NCBI GenBank assembly: GCA_964493095.1
Contig: CAZBNG010000001.1
Location: 1 to 64,000, forward strand
Direction of reading: 5' to 3'
Source of the DNA: CAYXSX01 sp964493095
GTDB taxonomy: Bacteria > Pseudomonadota > Alphaproteobacteria > Micavibrionales > Micavibrionaceae
DNA: 64,000 nt
This document shows, in pieces, positions 24,746 through 32,367 of the stretch. Positions within the stretch are counted from its first letter, which is position 1. Every line of letters starts with the position of its first letter. The translations under genes were made by a program, and so were the position numbers. The notes under the pieces were generated by a model, which had not been told where the DNA came from, made no database searches, and saw only the letters and a program-made list of their open reading frames with translations.

Positions 24746-25063
24746 TTAAGACTTTTCCATTGAAGGTAGTTCGATATTAACCCGTCCAGAAACGACATCT
24801 AATGGCATTGCCGAATATTTAACCTTATAGCCTTTTCTCAGCAGGTATTTTAAGTACTGTTTATTATAAATGCACATCTGGAACAAAAGTGATAATCCGC
24901 CTGTAAATATCATCAACAGCATCCAGACTGTGCCCGCAATGTAATGCCCTCTTAACAGAGGAACAAATCCACCGAAAAATAAAGATGTCCAAGAAAACCC
25001 TATAGGGGCATTTTTAAATTTTCCCGTCTGCGGGTTCTGCATTGTTAATGTTGTAAATGCCAT
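24746..25063 (-). CDS. Small membrane protein, HrgC/DUF2628-like
   Basis: The 105-residue protein has the arrangement typical of HrgC/DUF2628-like proteins: a polar N-terminus, the segment GFSWTSLFFGGFVPLLRGHY, one or two hydrophobic helices (about 24-38 and 42-64) and then a conserved YNKQYLKYLLRKGY motif on the cytosolic side. These proteins occur on phages, plasmids and islands; their role is not established. A polar C-terminal tail of about 25 residues follows. It is transcribed divergently from the XRE gene across a 68-bp gap containing a palindrome, so it may share that regulator. Confidence 0.65.
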   Translation of the reverse strand: MAFTTLTMQNPQTGKFKNAPIGFSWTSLFFGGFVPLLRGHYIAGTVWMLLMIFTGGLSLLFQMCIYNKQYLKYLLRKGYKVKYSAMPLDVVSGRVNIELPSMEKS

Positions 25064-25090
25064 ATGCTGAAATTCCTATGTGTTGGTTTT

Positions 25091-25111
25091 AACCTACGGT
25101 AAATGTAGGTT
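25091..25111. promoter_or_regulatory. Palindromic operator upstream of the XRE gene
   Basis: AACCTAC (25091-25097) and GTAGGTT (25105-25111) are exact inverted copies with a 7-bp spacer, immediately followed by a TATATA-like sequence (from 25111) and the XRE start at 25132. The position is right for autoregulation by the XRE protein and for control of the divergent membrane-protein gene. Confidence 0.6.
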
Positions 25112-25131
25112 ATATACAACATAATTCTTCG

Positions 25132-25341
25132 ATGAAAGAACTTAAAATTATCGGAGAAAACATCGTACGATTGCGAAAGGCAAAGAATTTAACGCAGGAA
25201 GACCTTTGCGGTATGGCTCAAATTGACCGTAGTTATCTTTCAGAGATTGAAAACGGCAAAATGAATGTAACGATTAAGTCACTGGTGACGATTGCTGGTG
25301 TTTTGGAATGTGAGTTAAAGGATCTAATCTTGCAAAAATGA
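25132..25341 (+). CDS. XRE-family regulator, C-protein-like size
   Basis: The 69-residue protein is essentially one Cro/C1-type helix-turn-helix domain: IGENIVRLRKAKNLTQEDLC, then SYLSEIENGK in the recognition helix. Its length and sequence style resemble controller (C) proteins of type II restriction-modification systems. Like those, it overlaps the downstream gene (4 bp, ATGA) and has a palindrome at its promoter. The likely role is autorepression and control of the protease gene. No methyltransferase or restriction endonuclease is present nearby. Confidence 0.85.
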   Translation: MKELKIIGENIVRLRKAKNLTQEDLCGMAQIDRSYLSEIENGKMNVTIKSLVTIAGVLECELKDLILQK

Positions 25342-26141
25342 GTACAGAGCCTAATGAAAAATCCCGAAAGGAAATAGCCAAAGTTCTGCAAGTTCAGTCG
25401 CGTGATTACGTGTCTTCAATGTATTGGTCTTGTGACGCTATAAACGCTGAGAGCATTCTGCGTAATGGATCATGTTTTTTCTTGCAAATAGGCGATAATA
25501 TTTTTGGAGTAACCGCTAATCATGTATACGAAGCATATCTTCAAGCGAGAGAAAAATATCCAGATCTGATCCTGGTCATCCACAACACAATTATGAAAGA
25601 TTTTGATGACCGCATAATTGATCGTGACAATGTCGCAGATATTTTGACCTTTTCTGTGTCACCAAATGAATTCAAAGAAATTGATACAAAACCTTATCGT
25701 TGTCCTGAGGATCGCTGGCCGCCAAAACCGCCTGTGGTTAAGAATGGCGTTATTATGGCTGGATATGCTGAGGCAGATATGAAGGTTTTGGATTCAAAAA
25801 ACGTCGAATTCACACAAGTTTCAAATCTGCTAATCGTTAAGAGTATTGATGAAGATAAAGTTGAAATTCAGATTGAAAAAAAGAATCTACATTCTGTAGA
25901 TGAACATGAATTACCCTCCATGACAAAAAACCTGAGCGGGTATTCCGGCGCACCTCTCTGGACAGTATCCAGCGATTTGCACGAGAATTTTCGATTAGGC
26001 GGCATCATCATTGCGCAGTTCCCTGCTAAAAATGAAGATGAGGTCGTGGCGATCTACGCAAAGCGCCCGGAATTTATATTGCCCGATGGAAAATTGAATA
26101 GAGACGAAAATGGGCGTTGCACACCCAAATATCGAGAATAA
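25338..26141 (+). CDS. Trypsin-like serine protease, coupled to XRE gene
   Basis: The 267-residue protein shows the ordered catalytic triad of chymotrypsin-fold proteases: His62 in FGVTANHVYEA, Asp101 in VADILTFSV and Ser203 in LSGYSGAPLW, the last a GxSGxP motif. The N-terminal strand GSCFFLQIGDNIFGVTA matches the usual entry of such domains. No signal peptide is seen, so it probably acts in the cytoplasm, unlike DegP-type enzymes. It is translationally coupled to the XRE regulator. Cytoplasmic trypsin-like proteases are components of several defence systems; that role here is inference. The substrate is unknown. Confidence 0.75.
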   Translation: MSTEPNEKSRKEIAKVLQVQSRDYVSSMYWSCDAINAESILRNGSCFFLQIGDNIFGVTANHVYEAYLQAREKYPDLILVIHNTIMKDFDDRIIDRDNVADILTFSVSPNEFKEIDTKPYRCPEDRWPPKPPVVKNGVIMAGYAEADMKVLDSKNVEFTQVSNLLIVKSIDEDKVEIQIEKKNLHSVDEHELPSMTKNLSGYSGAPLWTVSSDLHENFRLGGIIIAQFPAKNEDEVVAIYAKRPEFILPDGKLNRDENGRCTPKYRE

Positions 26142-26160
26142 TACCATTCAAGCTATTAAC

Positions 26161-26196
26161 GTCTTACAGCTTGCTTATCCGCTTGAACTGTAAGAC
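26161..26196. terminator. Hairpin between protease and AbiV genes
   Basis: GTCTTACAG (26161-26169) and CTGTAAGAC (26188-26196) are exact inverted copies with an 18-bp loop between two convergent genes. No T tract follows on either side, so it may be a weak bidirectional terminator or a binding site. Confidence 0.4.
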
Positions 26197-26246
26197 CTGA
26201 CATGATGAAGCAGCTCAACATCTATTAGAATATTTTTGCCGTATTT

Positions 26247-27755
26247 TTACGTATTGCCATCGGGAAGTATTCTTTTGCCTTTGAGAAAAAACAAATTGAA
26301 TGCACCATCACATAGAAATTTCATAACAATTAAATCTTTGGTGTTAATCGGCTTGCTTAGAGGGGTTTTGTTTATGTAGTGATCTATAAGCTCAGTAGCT
26401 CTTTCTCTATCTTCTGCATCTGAAAAATGTTCATCTAAGTAGCTATTAAAGTTATCTATAAAACTCCCCATATAAACTTGAGATAATTGTACCTCTAAGC
26501 ACTTTGCAAAGTTTACAAAGACTCCTTCTTTCGAGTCCCAGTGAGGGCTTCGTATTCCTAGGAATGTTAAAGCCTCTAAGTAACGATTGAACTCTTCAAA
26601 TTCATTAATTTTAGGTCCATGTGGCATTTTAGACAAAAAAGCCATCACGCCTTTCATTTGTTCTTCTTTCAGAGTTAGTTTAACAGGCCAAATCATATCC
26701 ATTGGCTCTTGAGGACTGATCTCTAATTTTGACTTGTTTTCTAAATCATGGACGGATTCATAAAAATTGTCGGTTCTTTTGGTAGGATACCACCACCAAA
26801 AACCCATAGTGGCGGTATTAAGCGCCACCAAAAATGTTCTTAATAGCCCGTAAGACATATGCCAGACAGCCTCAAGAGGAACGTCATCCTGCATTATAAT
26901 TTCGGCAACTATCTCATCATTATTGCTACCTGCGGGATATAGCTTCAACCAATCAATTTGGTCATTCCATAGTTGCAAAGCCTTTGGACGTATTGCATGG
27001 GAGGCACTGTAAAAACGAACCTTAACTTTCCATTTGTCAATTGAACCGCTTTTAGGCAGGTTTTTGGAGCGTTCTAGCTCTTTTTGAAACGCTTGATCTT
27101 GCTCTATTTCAAAACGTTTAAATTCGTCCTTTAACCATTTAATCCACTCCTTGTGTCCGGTTTCATTTAGTTTATCGATCGACGTTTTTGAGAAGATAAA
27201 TTTACGTTGTTCAGGGTTCTCTGATGCCCGAACAAACCATTTTTGAGTATCTATTTCATCTTGAGGGATTGTATTACGTCTTTTTTCGCTTTTGGCCAAA
27301 TCTAAACGGGCTTTTCCGAAAGACACTATGTTCTTAGCTTCTTCTTTAGTGATCTTATCTCTTGGTAGTAAAATCTCTTCAGCTTCGTGATCAACATATG
27401 TTGCCATCAGCCTTTTTGCATGGACGTCGTCTGCAAAGCTTTGAAGTTCTTCAAAAAACTCAGGTGTCATTTCCTGTCCATCGGACATACCGCCAAAAAC
27501 AGACCAAAAAAGCTTTTTCACATGATCTGATTGCCCTTTTTTTAACCATGATGCAGGGTCTTCTTTAATCCTTGCCACTGGATGCAGTTTGACTAACTCT
27601 CTTTTTCCCAACTCCTCTAAGGCGAGCGCGGCTAGATGATAGGCGACATGATGAACTCCTTTTTCAAGAGATGCCTCTGCCGCCAAAAGAAGATCTTCGG
27701 CTTGCTGAACACAAGCTTTAAGAATTTCATGCTCTTTTTTTGATAAATGACTCAT
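26247..27755 (-). CDS. AbiV-family abortive infection protein, extended
   Basis: The 502-residue protein has an N-terminal domain (about 8-190) that fits the AbiV family: paired helices with GVHHVAYHLAALALEELGK (EELGK at residues 47-51), a QSDHVKKLF segment and ATYVDHEAEEILLPRDKIT. Known AbiV proteins are about 200 residues and stop phage multiplication by blocking translation. Here some 300 further residues follow, containing aromatic-rich segments (TMGFWWWYPT) and a mainly helical end, which I do not recognise. It is transcribed alone, towards the protease gene. A defence role is inferred from the family. Confidence 0.7.
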   Translation of the reverse strand: MSHLSKKEHEILKACVQQAEDLLLAAEASLEKGVHHVAYHLAALALEELGKRELVKLHPVARIKEDPASWLKKGQSDHVKKLFWSVFGGMSDGQEMTPEFFEELQSFADDVHAKRLMATYVDHEAEEILLPRDKITKEEAKNIVSFGKARLDLAKSEKRRNTIPQDEIDTQKWFVRASENPEQRKFIFSKTSIDKLNETGHKEWIKWLKDEFKRFEIEQDQAFQKELERSKNLPKSGSIDKWKVKVRFYSASHAIRPKALQLWNDQIDWLKLYPAGSNNDEIVAEIIMQDDVPLEAVWHMSYGLLRTFLVALNTATMGFWWWYPTKRTDNFYESVHDLENKSKLEISPQEPMDMIWPVKLTLKEEQMKGVMAFLSKMPHGPKINEFEEFNRYLEALTFLGIRSPHWDSKEGVFVNFAKCLEVQLSQVYMGSFIDNFNSYLDEHFSDAEDRERATELIDHYINKTPLSKPINTKDLIVMKFLCDGAFNLFFLKGKRILPDGNT

Positions 27756-27851
27756 ATCTCTCTTTTCTAAGAATCCGATTATACACTACTTTGTTTCAAT
27801 AAATCTGGTTCACAGAAAACAACCATGTGAATAGAAACGATTATTTAAAAA

Positions 27852-28166
27852 TCACAGAAACAGCATATCGAAGTTCTCAATTGCATCTGGATACTCACGC
27901 TCCAATCTCTCATCCCTGATCTTTTTCTTTTTGATAATGGAATGAGCATGAGCGCTTCTAAACGATTTCCCACGTGGAGTTTTGAACCCGTTTTTGTTCA
28001 AAAAATCAGCAATAGCATTGTATGAGTGACCTTCACTCTTCATCTTCAAAATCATGCTATGAAGTTGCCTTTGGTACGGTGAATAAGGGCTTACAGCTAA
28101 TTTGGCAGTGCGAATAACAAGGTCAAAAGTGGCATAAGCCCGTAAGCCTACGCCCCCTAACGTCAC
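27852..28166 (-). CDS. Detached recombinase C-terminal segment at attR
   Basis: The 104-codon ORF opens with GTG at 28164-28166, abutting the attR core; its G is also the last base of the glmS stop. It contains a helix-turn-helix-like segment (ILKMKSEGHSYNAIADFLNKNG, then FKTPRGKSFRSAHAHSII) of the type found in serine recombinases. If the island ends are joined at the 14-bp core, this ORF is in the same frame as the serine recombinase, adding 104 residues after codon 554. In the integrated state it has no evident Shine-Dalgarno and may be silent. A free-standing small DNA-binding protein is the alternative. Confidence 0.6.
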   Translation of the reverse strand: MTLGGVGLRAYATFDLVIRTAKLAVSPYSPYQRQLHSMILKMKSEGHSYNAIADFLNKNGFKTPRGKSFRSAHAHSIIKKKKIRDERLEREYPDAIENFDMLFL

Positions 28167-29995
28167 TACTCCACCGTGACGGATTTTGCCAGATTGCGCG
28201 GCTGGTCAACATCGGTACCCTTGGTCACCGCGACGTGATAGGCCAGAAGCTGCACCGGGATCGCGTATAAGATCGGCGCAACGAACGGATGCACCTTATC
28301 AAGGGAAACGCTCCATGTGACTGTATCTTTAAGCTTTTTAGCGCCCACCTCATCACTGATCAGGAAGACCTTGCCGCCGCGCGCCACGGTTTCCTGAATA
28401 TTGGAAGCGTTTTTCTCAAACAGCGGGTCGTTGCCCGGTGCAATACAAACTACCGGCACGCTGTCATCAATCAGGGCAATAGGCCCGTGTTTCATTTCCC
28501 CGGCCGCATAGCCTTCCGCATGAATATAGGAAATTTCCTTGAGCTTCAGCGCGCCCTCCAGCGCAATCGGGTAAAGAGAACCGCGCCCCAAGTATAGAAC
28601 GTCACGAGCATGAGCAACCTCCTTAGCGATTTTCTGCACCGCTTCATCGCATTGCAGGATATCGTTCGCCGCCGCCGGAACGTGGCGCAGGGCCTCGGCC
28701 ATATCGTGCTCCTGCTGCTCGGTTACCAGTTTTTTGGCACGCGCCGCCGCCAGCGCCATACAGGCAAGCGTCGTAATCTGGGTGGTAAAGGCTTTCGTCG
28801 ACGCCACGCCGATCTCCGGCCCGGCCAGCGTATGCAGGACAAGATCGGATTCCCGCTCAATCGTGCTTTCGATGGTGTTGACGATAGACAGCACCTTTTG
28901 CCCCTGTGATTTGGCGTAACGCAGTGCTTCGAGCGTATCCAGCGTCTCCCCCGATTGGGAAACGAAAATCGCCACGCCGCCAACGGGCATCGGCGCCTCG
29001 CGGTAGCGGAATTCGCTCGCCACATCGATTTCACAGGGCACGCGCGCAATCTGCTCGAACCAGTATTTGGCCACCATGCAGGCATAAAAGGCCGTGCCGC
29101 AGGCCACGAGAGTCAGGCGCGGCGCGGCGGAAAGCGCTTCAACTACATCATCAGGCAGGGAAATTTTACCCGTGGAAGGATGCACATAGGAATTAAGCGT
29201 ATCACCAATCACAGCGGGCTGCTCATAAATTTCCTTGAGCATGAAATGCTCATACGCACCCTTGCCCGTCGTCGCGCCACTCTGGGCCGTAATACGCACC
29301 GGACGCTCAACGGACTGGTTGTCATTCACGTAAATCTGCGCGCCTTCACGGGTGACTTTCACGCGGTCGCCGTCTTCAAGAAAACAGATTTTCTTGGTCA
29401 GCGGGGCAAGGGCGTAAGAATCGCTGGCCACGAACATTTCCCCTTCGCCGTACCCCACGGCCAGCGGCGTACCGCGGCGCGTGCCGATCATCAGGTTATC
29501 TTCGCCCGTGAAAATCATCACCACGGCAAACGCGCCTTCCAAGCGGTCGAACGCGGCATTGGCAGCCTCCAGCGGCGCCATACCCTGCGTCATGTAGTGA
29601 CTGACCAGATGAGCGATAACCTCAGTATCCGTTTCGGTTTCAAAGCGGCACTGGTGCTGCAGTAATTCCTCTTTCAGCGCAGCATAATTCTCGATAATGC
29701 CGTTATGCACGACGGCAACCTTATCGGTGGCATGCGGATGCGCGTTATCCTCCGTCGGGCCGCCATGCGTCGCCCAGCGTGTATGACCAATGCCAACTTT
29801 ACCCGACAGCATCCGCTGTTTTAATTTTTCTTCAAGATTGACCAGCTTGCCCTGCGCCCGGCAGCGCTCGATTTTTCCATCCTGCAGCGTGGCAATGCCG
29901 GCGGAATCATAGCCGCGGTATTCAAGGCGTTTCAACCCTTCCACCAACAGAGGGGCCGCTTCTTTTTCCCCCAGAATACCGATAATTCCACACAT
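28166..29995 (-). CDS. glmS: Glucosamine-6-phosphate synthase (isomerizing)
   Basis: The 609-residue enzyme makes glucosamine-6-phosphate from fructose-6-phosphate and glutamine, the entry to cell-wall amino-sugar synthesis. The start at ATG 29993-29995 gives Cys2 (MCGIIGILG) as the glutaminase nucleophile; an upstream in-frame extension would hide it. The glutaminase domain (1-240) includes GHTRWATHG. Two SIS isomerase domains follow (SQSGETLDTL and the second CIAPGND region), with the usual end DVDQPRNLAKSVTVE. Length equals that of E. coli GlmS. The last codons are the island's integration site, and the TAG stop is completed by island DNA. cysQ-like and glmU genes lie upstream on the same strand. 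Confidence 0.96.
   Translation of the reverse strand: MCGIIGILGEKEAAPLLVEGLKRLEYRGYDSAGIATLQDGKIERCRAQGKLVNLEEKLKQRMLSGKVGIGHTRWATHGGPTEDNAHPHATDKVAVVHNGIIENYAALKEELLQHQCRFETETDTEVIAHLVSHYMTQGMAPLEAANAAFDRLEGAFAVVMIFTGEDNLMIGTRRGTPLAVGYGEGEMFVASDSYALAPLTKKICFLEDGDRVKVTREGAQIYVNDNQSVERPVRITAQSGATTGKGAYEHFMLKEIYEQPAVIGDTLNSYVHPSTGKISLPDDVVEALSAAPRLTLVACGTAFYACMVAKYWFEQIARVPCEIDVASEFRYREAPMPVGGVAIFVSQSGETLDTLEALRYAKSQGQKVLSIVNTIESTIERESDLVLHTLAGPEIGVASTKAFTTQITTLACMALAAARAKKLVTEQQEHDMAEALRHVPAAANDILQCDEAVQKIAKEVAHARDVLYLGRGSLYPIALEGALKLKEISYIHAEGYAAGEMKHGPIALIDDSVPVVCIAPGNDPLFEKNASNIQETVARGGKVFLISDEVGAKKLKDTVTWSVSLDKVHPFVAPILYAIPVQLLAYHVAVTKGTDVDQPRNLAKSVTVE
28167..28180. repeat. Right attachment site (attR) core
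   Basis: The copy of the 14-bp core is within glmS itself. Base 28166, supplied by the island, completes a TAG stop, so the GlmS protein sequence is unchanged by the insertion. The same G is the first base of the GTG that opens the 104-codon ORF of the island's right end. Confidence 0.88.
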
Positions 29996-30086
29996 GCCTG
30001 CTTTTCCTTTTATAGCCAATCAGTTTAATCTGAAAATCTAGCCACAAACACGGCATGGCACAAATCACGAAGTTTTGCGGTTTATT

Positions 30087-30956
30087 TCAAGACATTTCTA
30101 AAACGGGACCATCCGGAACTGTCCCTGACGGGCGAAAGTCTATAGATTCCAAAATATCGACGTGCCCTCCGACACAGGGATTAATAGCAAATAAAGGATC
30201 GTCGTAAGTAATCGGCATACCGCTATGAATGGCATAAAGATCCCCACCAGCCGCTTTAAGAACAGCATGCGCGGCAGCTACATCCCAATGAGAAAATACG
30301 TATCTTTCTTTAAGTGGACCGCCCTTATCAGCTCTTTCATGCCAGATCAAATCTGCCTCACCGCAAGCAACCATGCATATTTGTTCTCCGCCAACCGCCT
30401 CTACCGCATTATAGAGGTAACCATTTACTGTCTCCGGATTTTTTGTTCTACTCCAGGAAACGGCACAACGGATAGTATATCCCTGAAAGCCCCGCTTAAC
30501 CCGAATTTGCTGCGGCGCCTCATCACCAACCAGCATATAGGCCCGCCCATCATTGCCCGTATAATAAAAGCGCTTCTGGGCCGGAAAATGACATACACCC
30601 AGAATGGGCACTCCGTTTTCCACAAGGGCAATGTGAACACCAAACCCCGCTGTGGGTTCGCCAGGCTCTTCATTGAGATATGTTCTGGTTCCATCCAGAG
30701 GATCTACAACCCACCGCACAGATGACTGGAGTGCTTCCGTATTTTGTTCCGGGGTTGCCTCTTCAGAAATAACGGGAATATCAGGTGTCAGTCTAAGAAG
30801 ATTGGTAATGGCATATTCACTGGCTAGCTTATCGGCCTTCGTTACCCGGCTACCGTCCGCTTTCAGCTCCCACTCAACTTTACCCCAGTTCGGCAGAAGG
30901 ATTGTGTCTCCGATTTGTCTGGCAATCTCTAAAACCGGTTCAACTTTTATAGTCAT
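30087..30956 (-). CDS. Inositol monophosphatase-family (CysQ-like) phosphatase
   Basis: The 289-residue Mg-dependent phosphatase carries the family signatures VISEEAT (residues 63-69), VVDPLDGTRTYLN (about 82-94) and SHWDVAAAHAVLKAAGGDLY (about 230). These metal-binding motifs are complete. The family splits into inositol-1-phosphatases and 3'(2'),5'-bisphosphate nucleotidases (CysQ); the EEPGEPTAGFGVHIALVENG region and overall length favour CysQ, which recycles PAP, but I cannot exclude inositol phosphatase activity. It lies between glmU and glmS, 20 bp after glmU on the same strand, and is probably co-transcribed with it. Confidence 0.8.
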   Translation of the reverse strand: MTIKVEPVLEIARQIGDTILLPNWGKVEWELKADGSRVTKADKLASEYAITNLLRLTPDIPVISEEATPEQNTEALQSSVRWVVDPLDGTRTYLNEEPGEPTAGFGVHIALVENGVPILGVCHFPAQKRFYYTGNDGRAYMLVGDEAPQQIRVKRGFQGYTIRCAVSWSRTKNPETVNGYLYNAVEAVGGEQICMVACGEADLIWHERADKGGPLKERYVFSHWDVAAAHAVLKAAGGDLYAIHSGMPITYDDPLFAINPCVGGHVDILESIDFRPSGTVPDGPVLEMS

Positions 30957-30976
30957 ACTCAGTCACTCAGTTTGAA

Positions 30977-32326
30977 TTAAGACGCTTTCTTCTTTTGCGC
31001 CTCTGCTCTTTTCTGGGCTTTGATCTTGCGGAATTTGGCGGCCCAGCCCTTGCGAATTTCATTTTTGCTGCGCCCGACGGACAGCGCATCGGCGGGCACG
31101 TCTTCGGTAATCGTCGAACCCGCAGCAATAAACGCACCATCGTCAATGGCAATCGGCGCAACAAGGTTAACGTTGGAACCCACCATCGCGCCCTTGCCGA
31201 TCACGGTCTGATATTTTTCAAAACCGTCATAATTCACGGTAATAGCGCCGCAGCCGAAATTGGTTTCATCGCCCATGATACAATCGCCGACATAAGCCAG
31301 ATGGCTGACCTTACAGCGATCCCCAATCGTCGATTTCTTGACCTCGACGAAATTGCCAATGCGCACATCTTCGCCGATTTTCGATCCGGGGCGCAGACGG
31401 GCAAACGGCCCCACAGTCGTTCCCTTGCCGATTTTAGCCCCTTCGATATGGCTAAAGGCCTTGATCAGGACATTATTGCCAATCTGCACGCCTCCGCCAA
31501 ACCACACATTGGGCTCGATCCTCACATTTTCACCGATTTTGGTATCGTGGTGGAAATACACCGTGGCGGGGTCCTGCATGCTTACGCCCTGATTTAAGAA
31601 TTTTTCGCGCAGGCGTTCCTGGTAAATCTGTTCATGCTGTGCCAGCTGCACCCGATCGTTCACACCCCAGATGTAATCAATGGAAAGCGCAAAAACCTTT
31701 GTCTGCGCACCGTCCTTTTTTGCAATTTGCGGCAGGTCGGTGAGGTAATATTCCCCTTGCGCATTTTTATTGCCGATCTGAGGCAGCCAGCGCAGCAGCT
31801 TTTCCGCCGGAATGCAGTAATTCCCGGCATTGCAGATGAAAATCTCACGCTGCTCTGGCGTGCAGTCCTTTTCCTCGACAATCGCCTCCAGCGTATCGCC
31901 CTGCCCCATAATCATGCGGCCCAGCCCTGCGGGATCGGGTGGAATGATCGCCATGACTGAAAGGCCGTTATGGGCGGCCATCTGGCGCAGCAATTCCACG
32001 GAGGTAAACGGCTCGTCGCCCATCAGAACAAGCACGTTGCCCTTAAACCCCTCCAGCGCGGGAAGAGCGGCTTTCAAGGCATCGCCCGTACCATTTTGCT
32101 GCTTTTGAATGACGCTTTGATGCGGTTTTACCAGCTCACGCAAATTCGCCATGTTCGGCCCGGTTACCACGATAATGCGCTCGGGCGATAACTGCTCAAC
32201 CTGTTCGATCAGAATGGAAATAATCGGTTTTCCCGCAAGCTCGTGCATCACCTTGGGCAAAGGTGATTTCATGCGCGTGCCCTTACCGGCGGCGAGAATG
32301 ACGACAGCTAGCGGTTTACTCTTCAT
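30977..32326 (-). CDS. glmU: Bifunctional GlmU (uridyltransferase/acetyltransferase)
   Basis: The 449-residue enzyme acetylates glucosamine-1-phosphate and converts it to UDP-GlcNAc, the precursor of peptidoglycan and lipopolysaccharide. The N-terminal pyrophosphorylase domain starts with LAAGKGTRMKSPLPKVMHELAGKP (nucleotide binding, here residues 11 onward). From residue 250 a left-handed beta helix of hexapeptide repeats contains the acetyltransferase region (SHLAYVGDCIMGDETNFGCG, with the usual active-site His). The C-terminus is short and Lys-rich. It acts upstream of nothing but downstream of GlmS in the same pathway, matching the gene clustering. Confidence 0.95.
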   Translation of the reverse strand: MKSKPLAVVILAAGKGTRMKSPLPKVMHELAGKPIISILIEQVEQLSPERIIVVTGPNMANLRELVKPHQSVIQKQQNGTGDALKAALPALEGFKGNVLVLMGDEPFTSVELLRQMAAHNGLSVMAIIPPDPAGLGRMIMGQGDTLEAIVEEKDCTPEQREIFICNAGNYCIPAEKLLRWLPQIGNKNAQGEYYLTDLPQIAKKDGAQTKVFALSIDYIWGVNDRVQLAQHEQIYQERLREKFLNQGVSMQDPATVYFHHDTKIGENVRIEPNVWFGGGVQIGNNVLIKAFSHIEGAKIGKGTTVGPFARLRPGSKIGEDVRIGNFVEVKKSTIGDRCKVSHLAYVGDCIMGDETNFGCGAITVNYDGFEKYQTVIGKGAMVGSNVNLVAPIAIDDGAFIAAGSTITEDVPADALSVGRSKNEIRKGWAAKFRKIKAQKRAEAQKKKAS

Positions 32327-32367
32327 AACCCGCCTTATAACGCGCTAGCGGCGGGAAGTCGAGGATG

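Larger units (their letters stand above)
11800..28180. mobile_element. 16.4-kb integrated island in the 3' end of glmS
   Basis: The segment is bounded by identical 14-bp direct repeats (TACTCCACCGTGAC) at 11800-11813 and 28167-28180. The right copy is the genuine 3' end of glmS (codons for VTVE and TA of the stop). The left copy is the same glmS end, followed outward by the original TAA stop and the next host gene. DNA between them is visibly AT-richer than the flanks. It encodes a serine recombinase, a tyrosine recombinase, an HUH Rep-like protein, paired helicases, an XRE/protease pair and an AbiV-family protein. No conjugation genes are seen, so it resembles an integrative mobilizable element or plasmid-like island more than a self-transmissible one. 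Confidence 0.88.

Noticed and set aside
25132..26141. Type II toxin-antitoxin pair (HigA or ImmA/IrrE type)
   Set aside because: The partner is a 267-residue trypsin-like protein with a serine triad and lacks the HExxH zinc motif of ImmA/IrrE and any RelE-like fold signature.
28143..28166. Recombinase arm sites as inverted repeats at island ends
   Set aside because: Both inner flanks have a GGGGG run near the core when read inwards, but at different distances and with little other identity.
11800..28180. Tn7-like transposition next to glmS
   Set aside because: No tnsABCDE-like genes are present, the insertion lies inside the final codons and not about 25 bp downstream, and the flanks are a 14-bp identity block and not a 5-bp target duplication.
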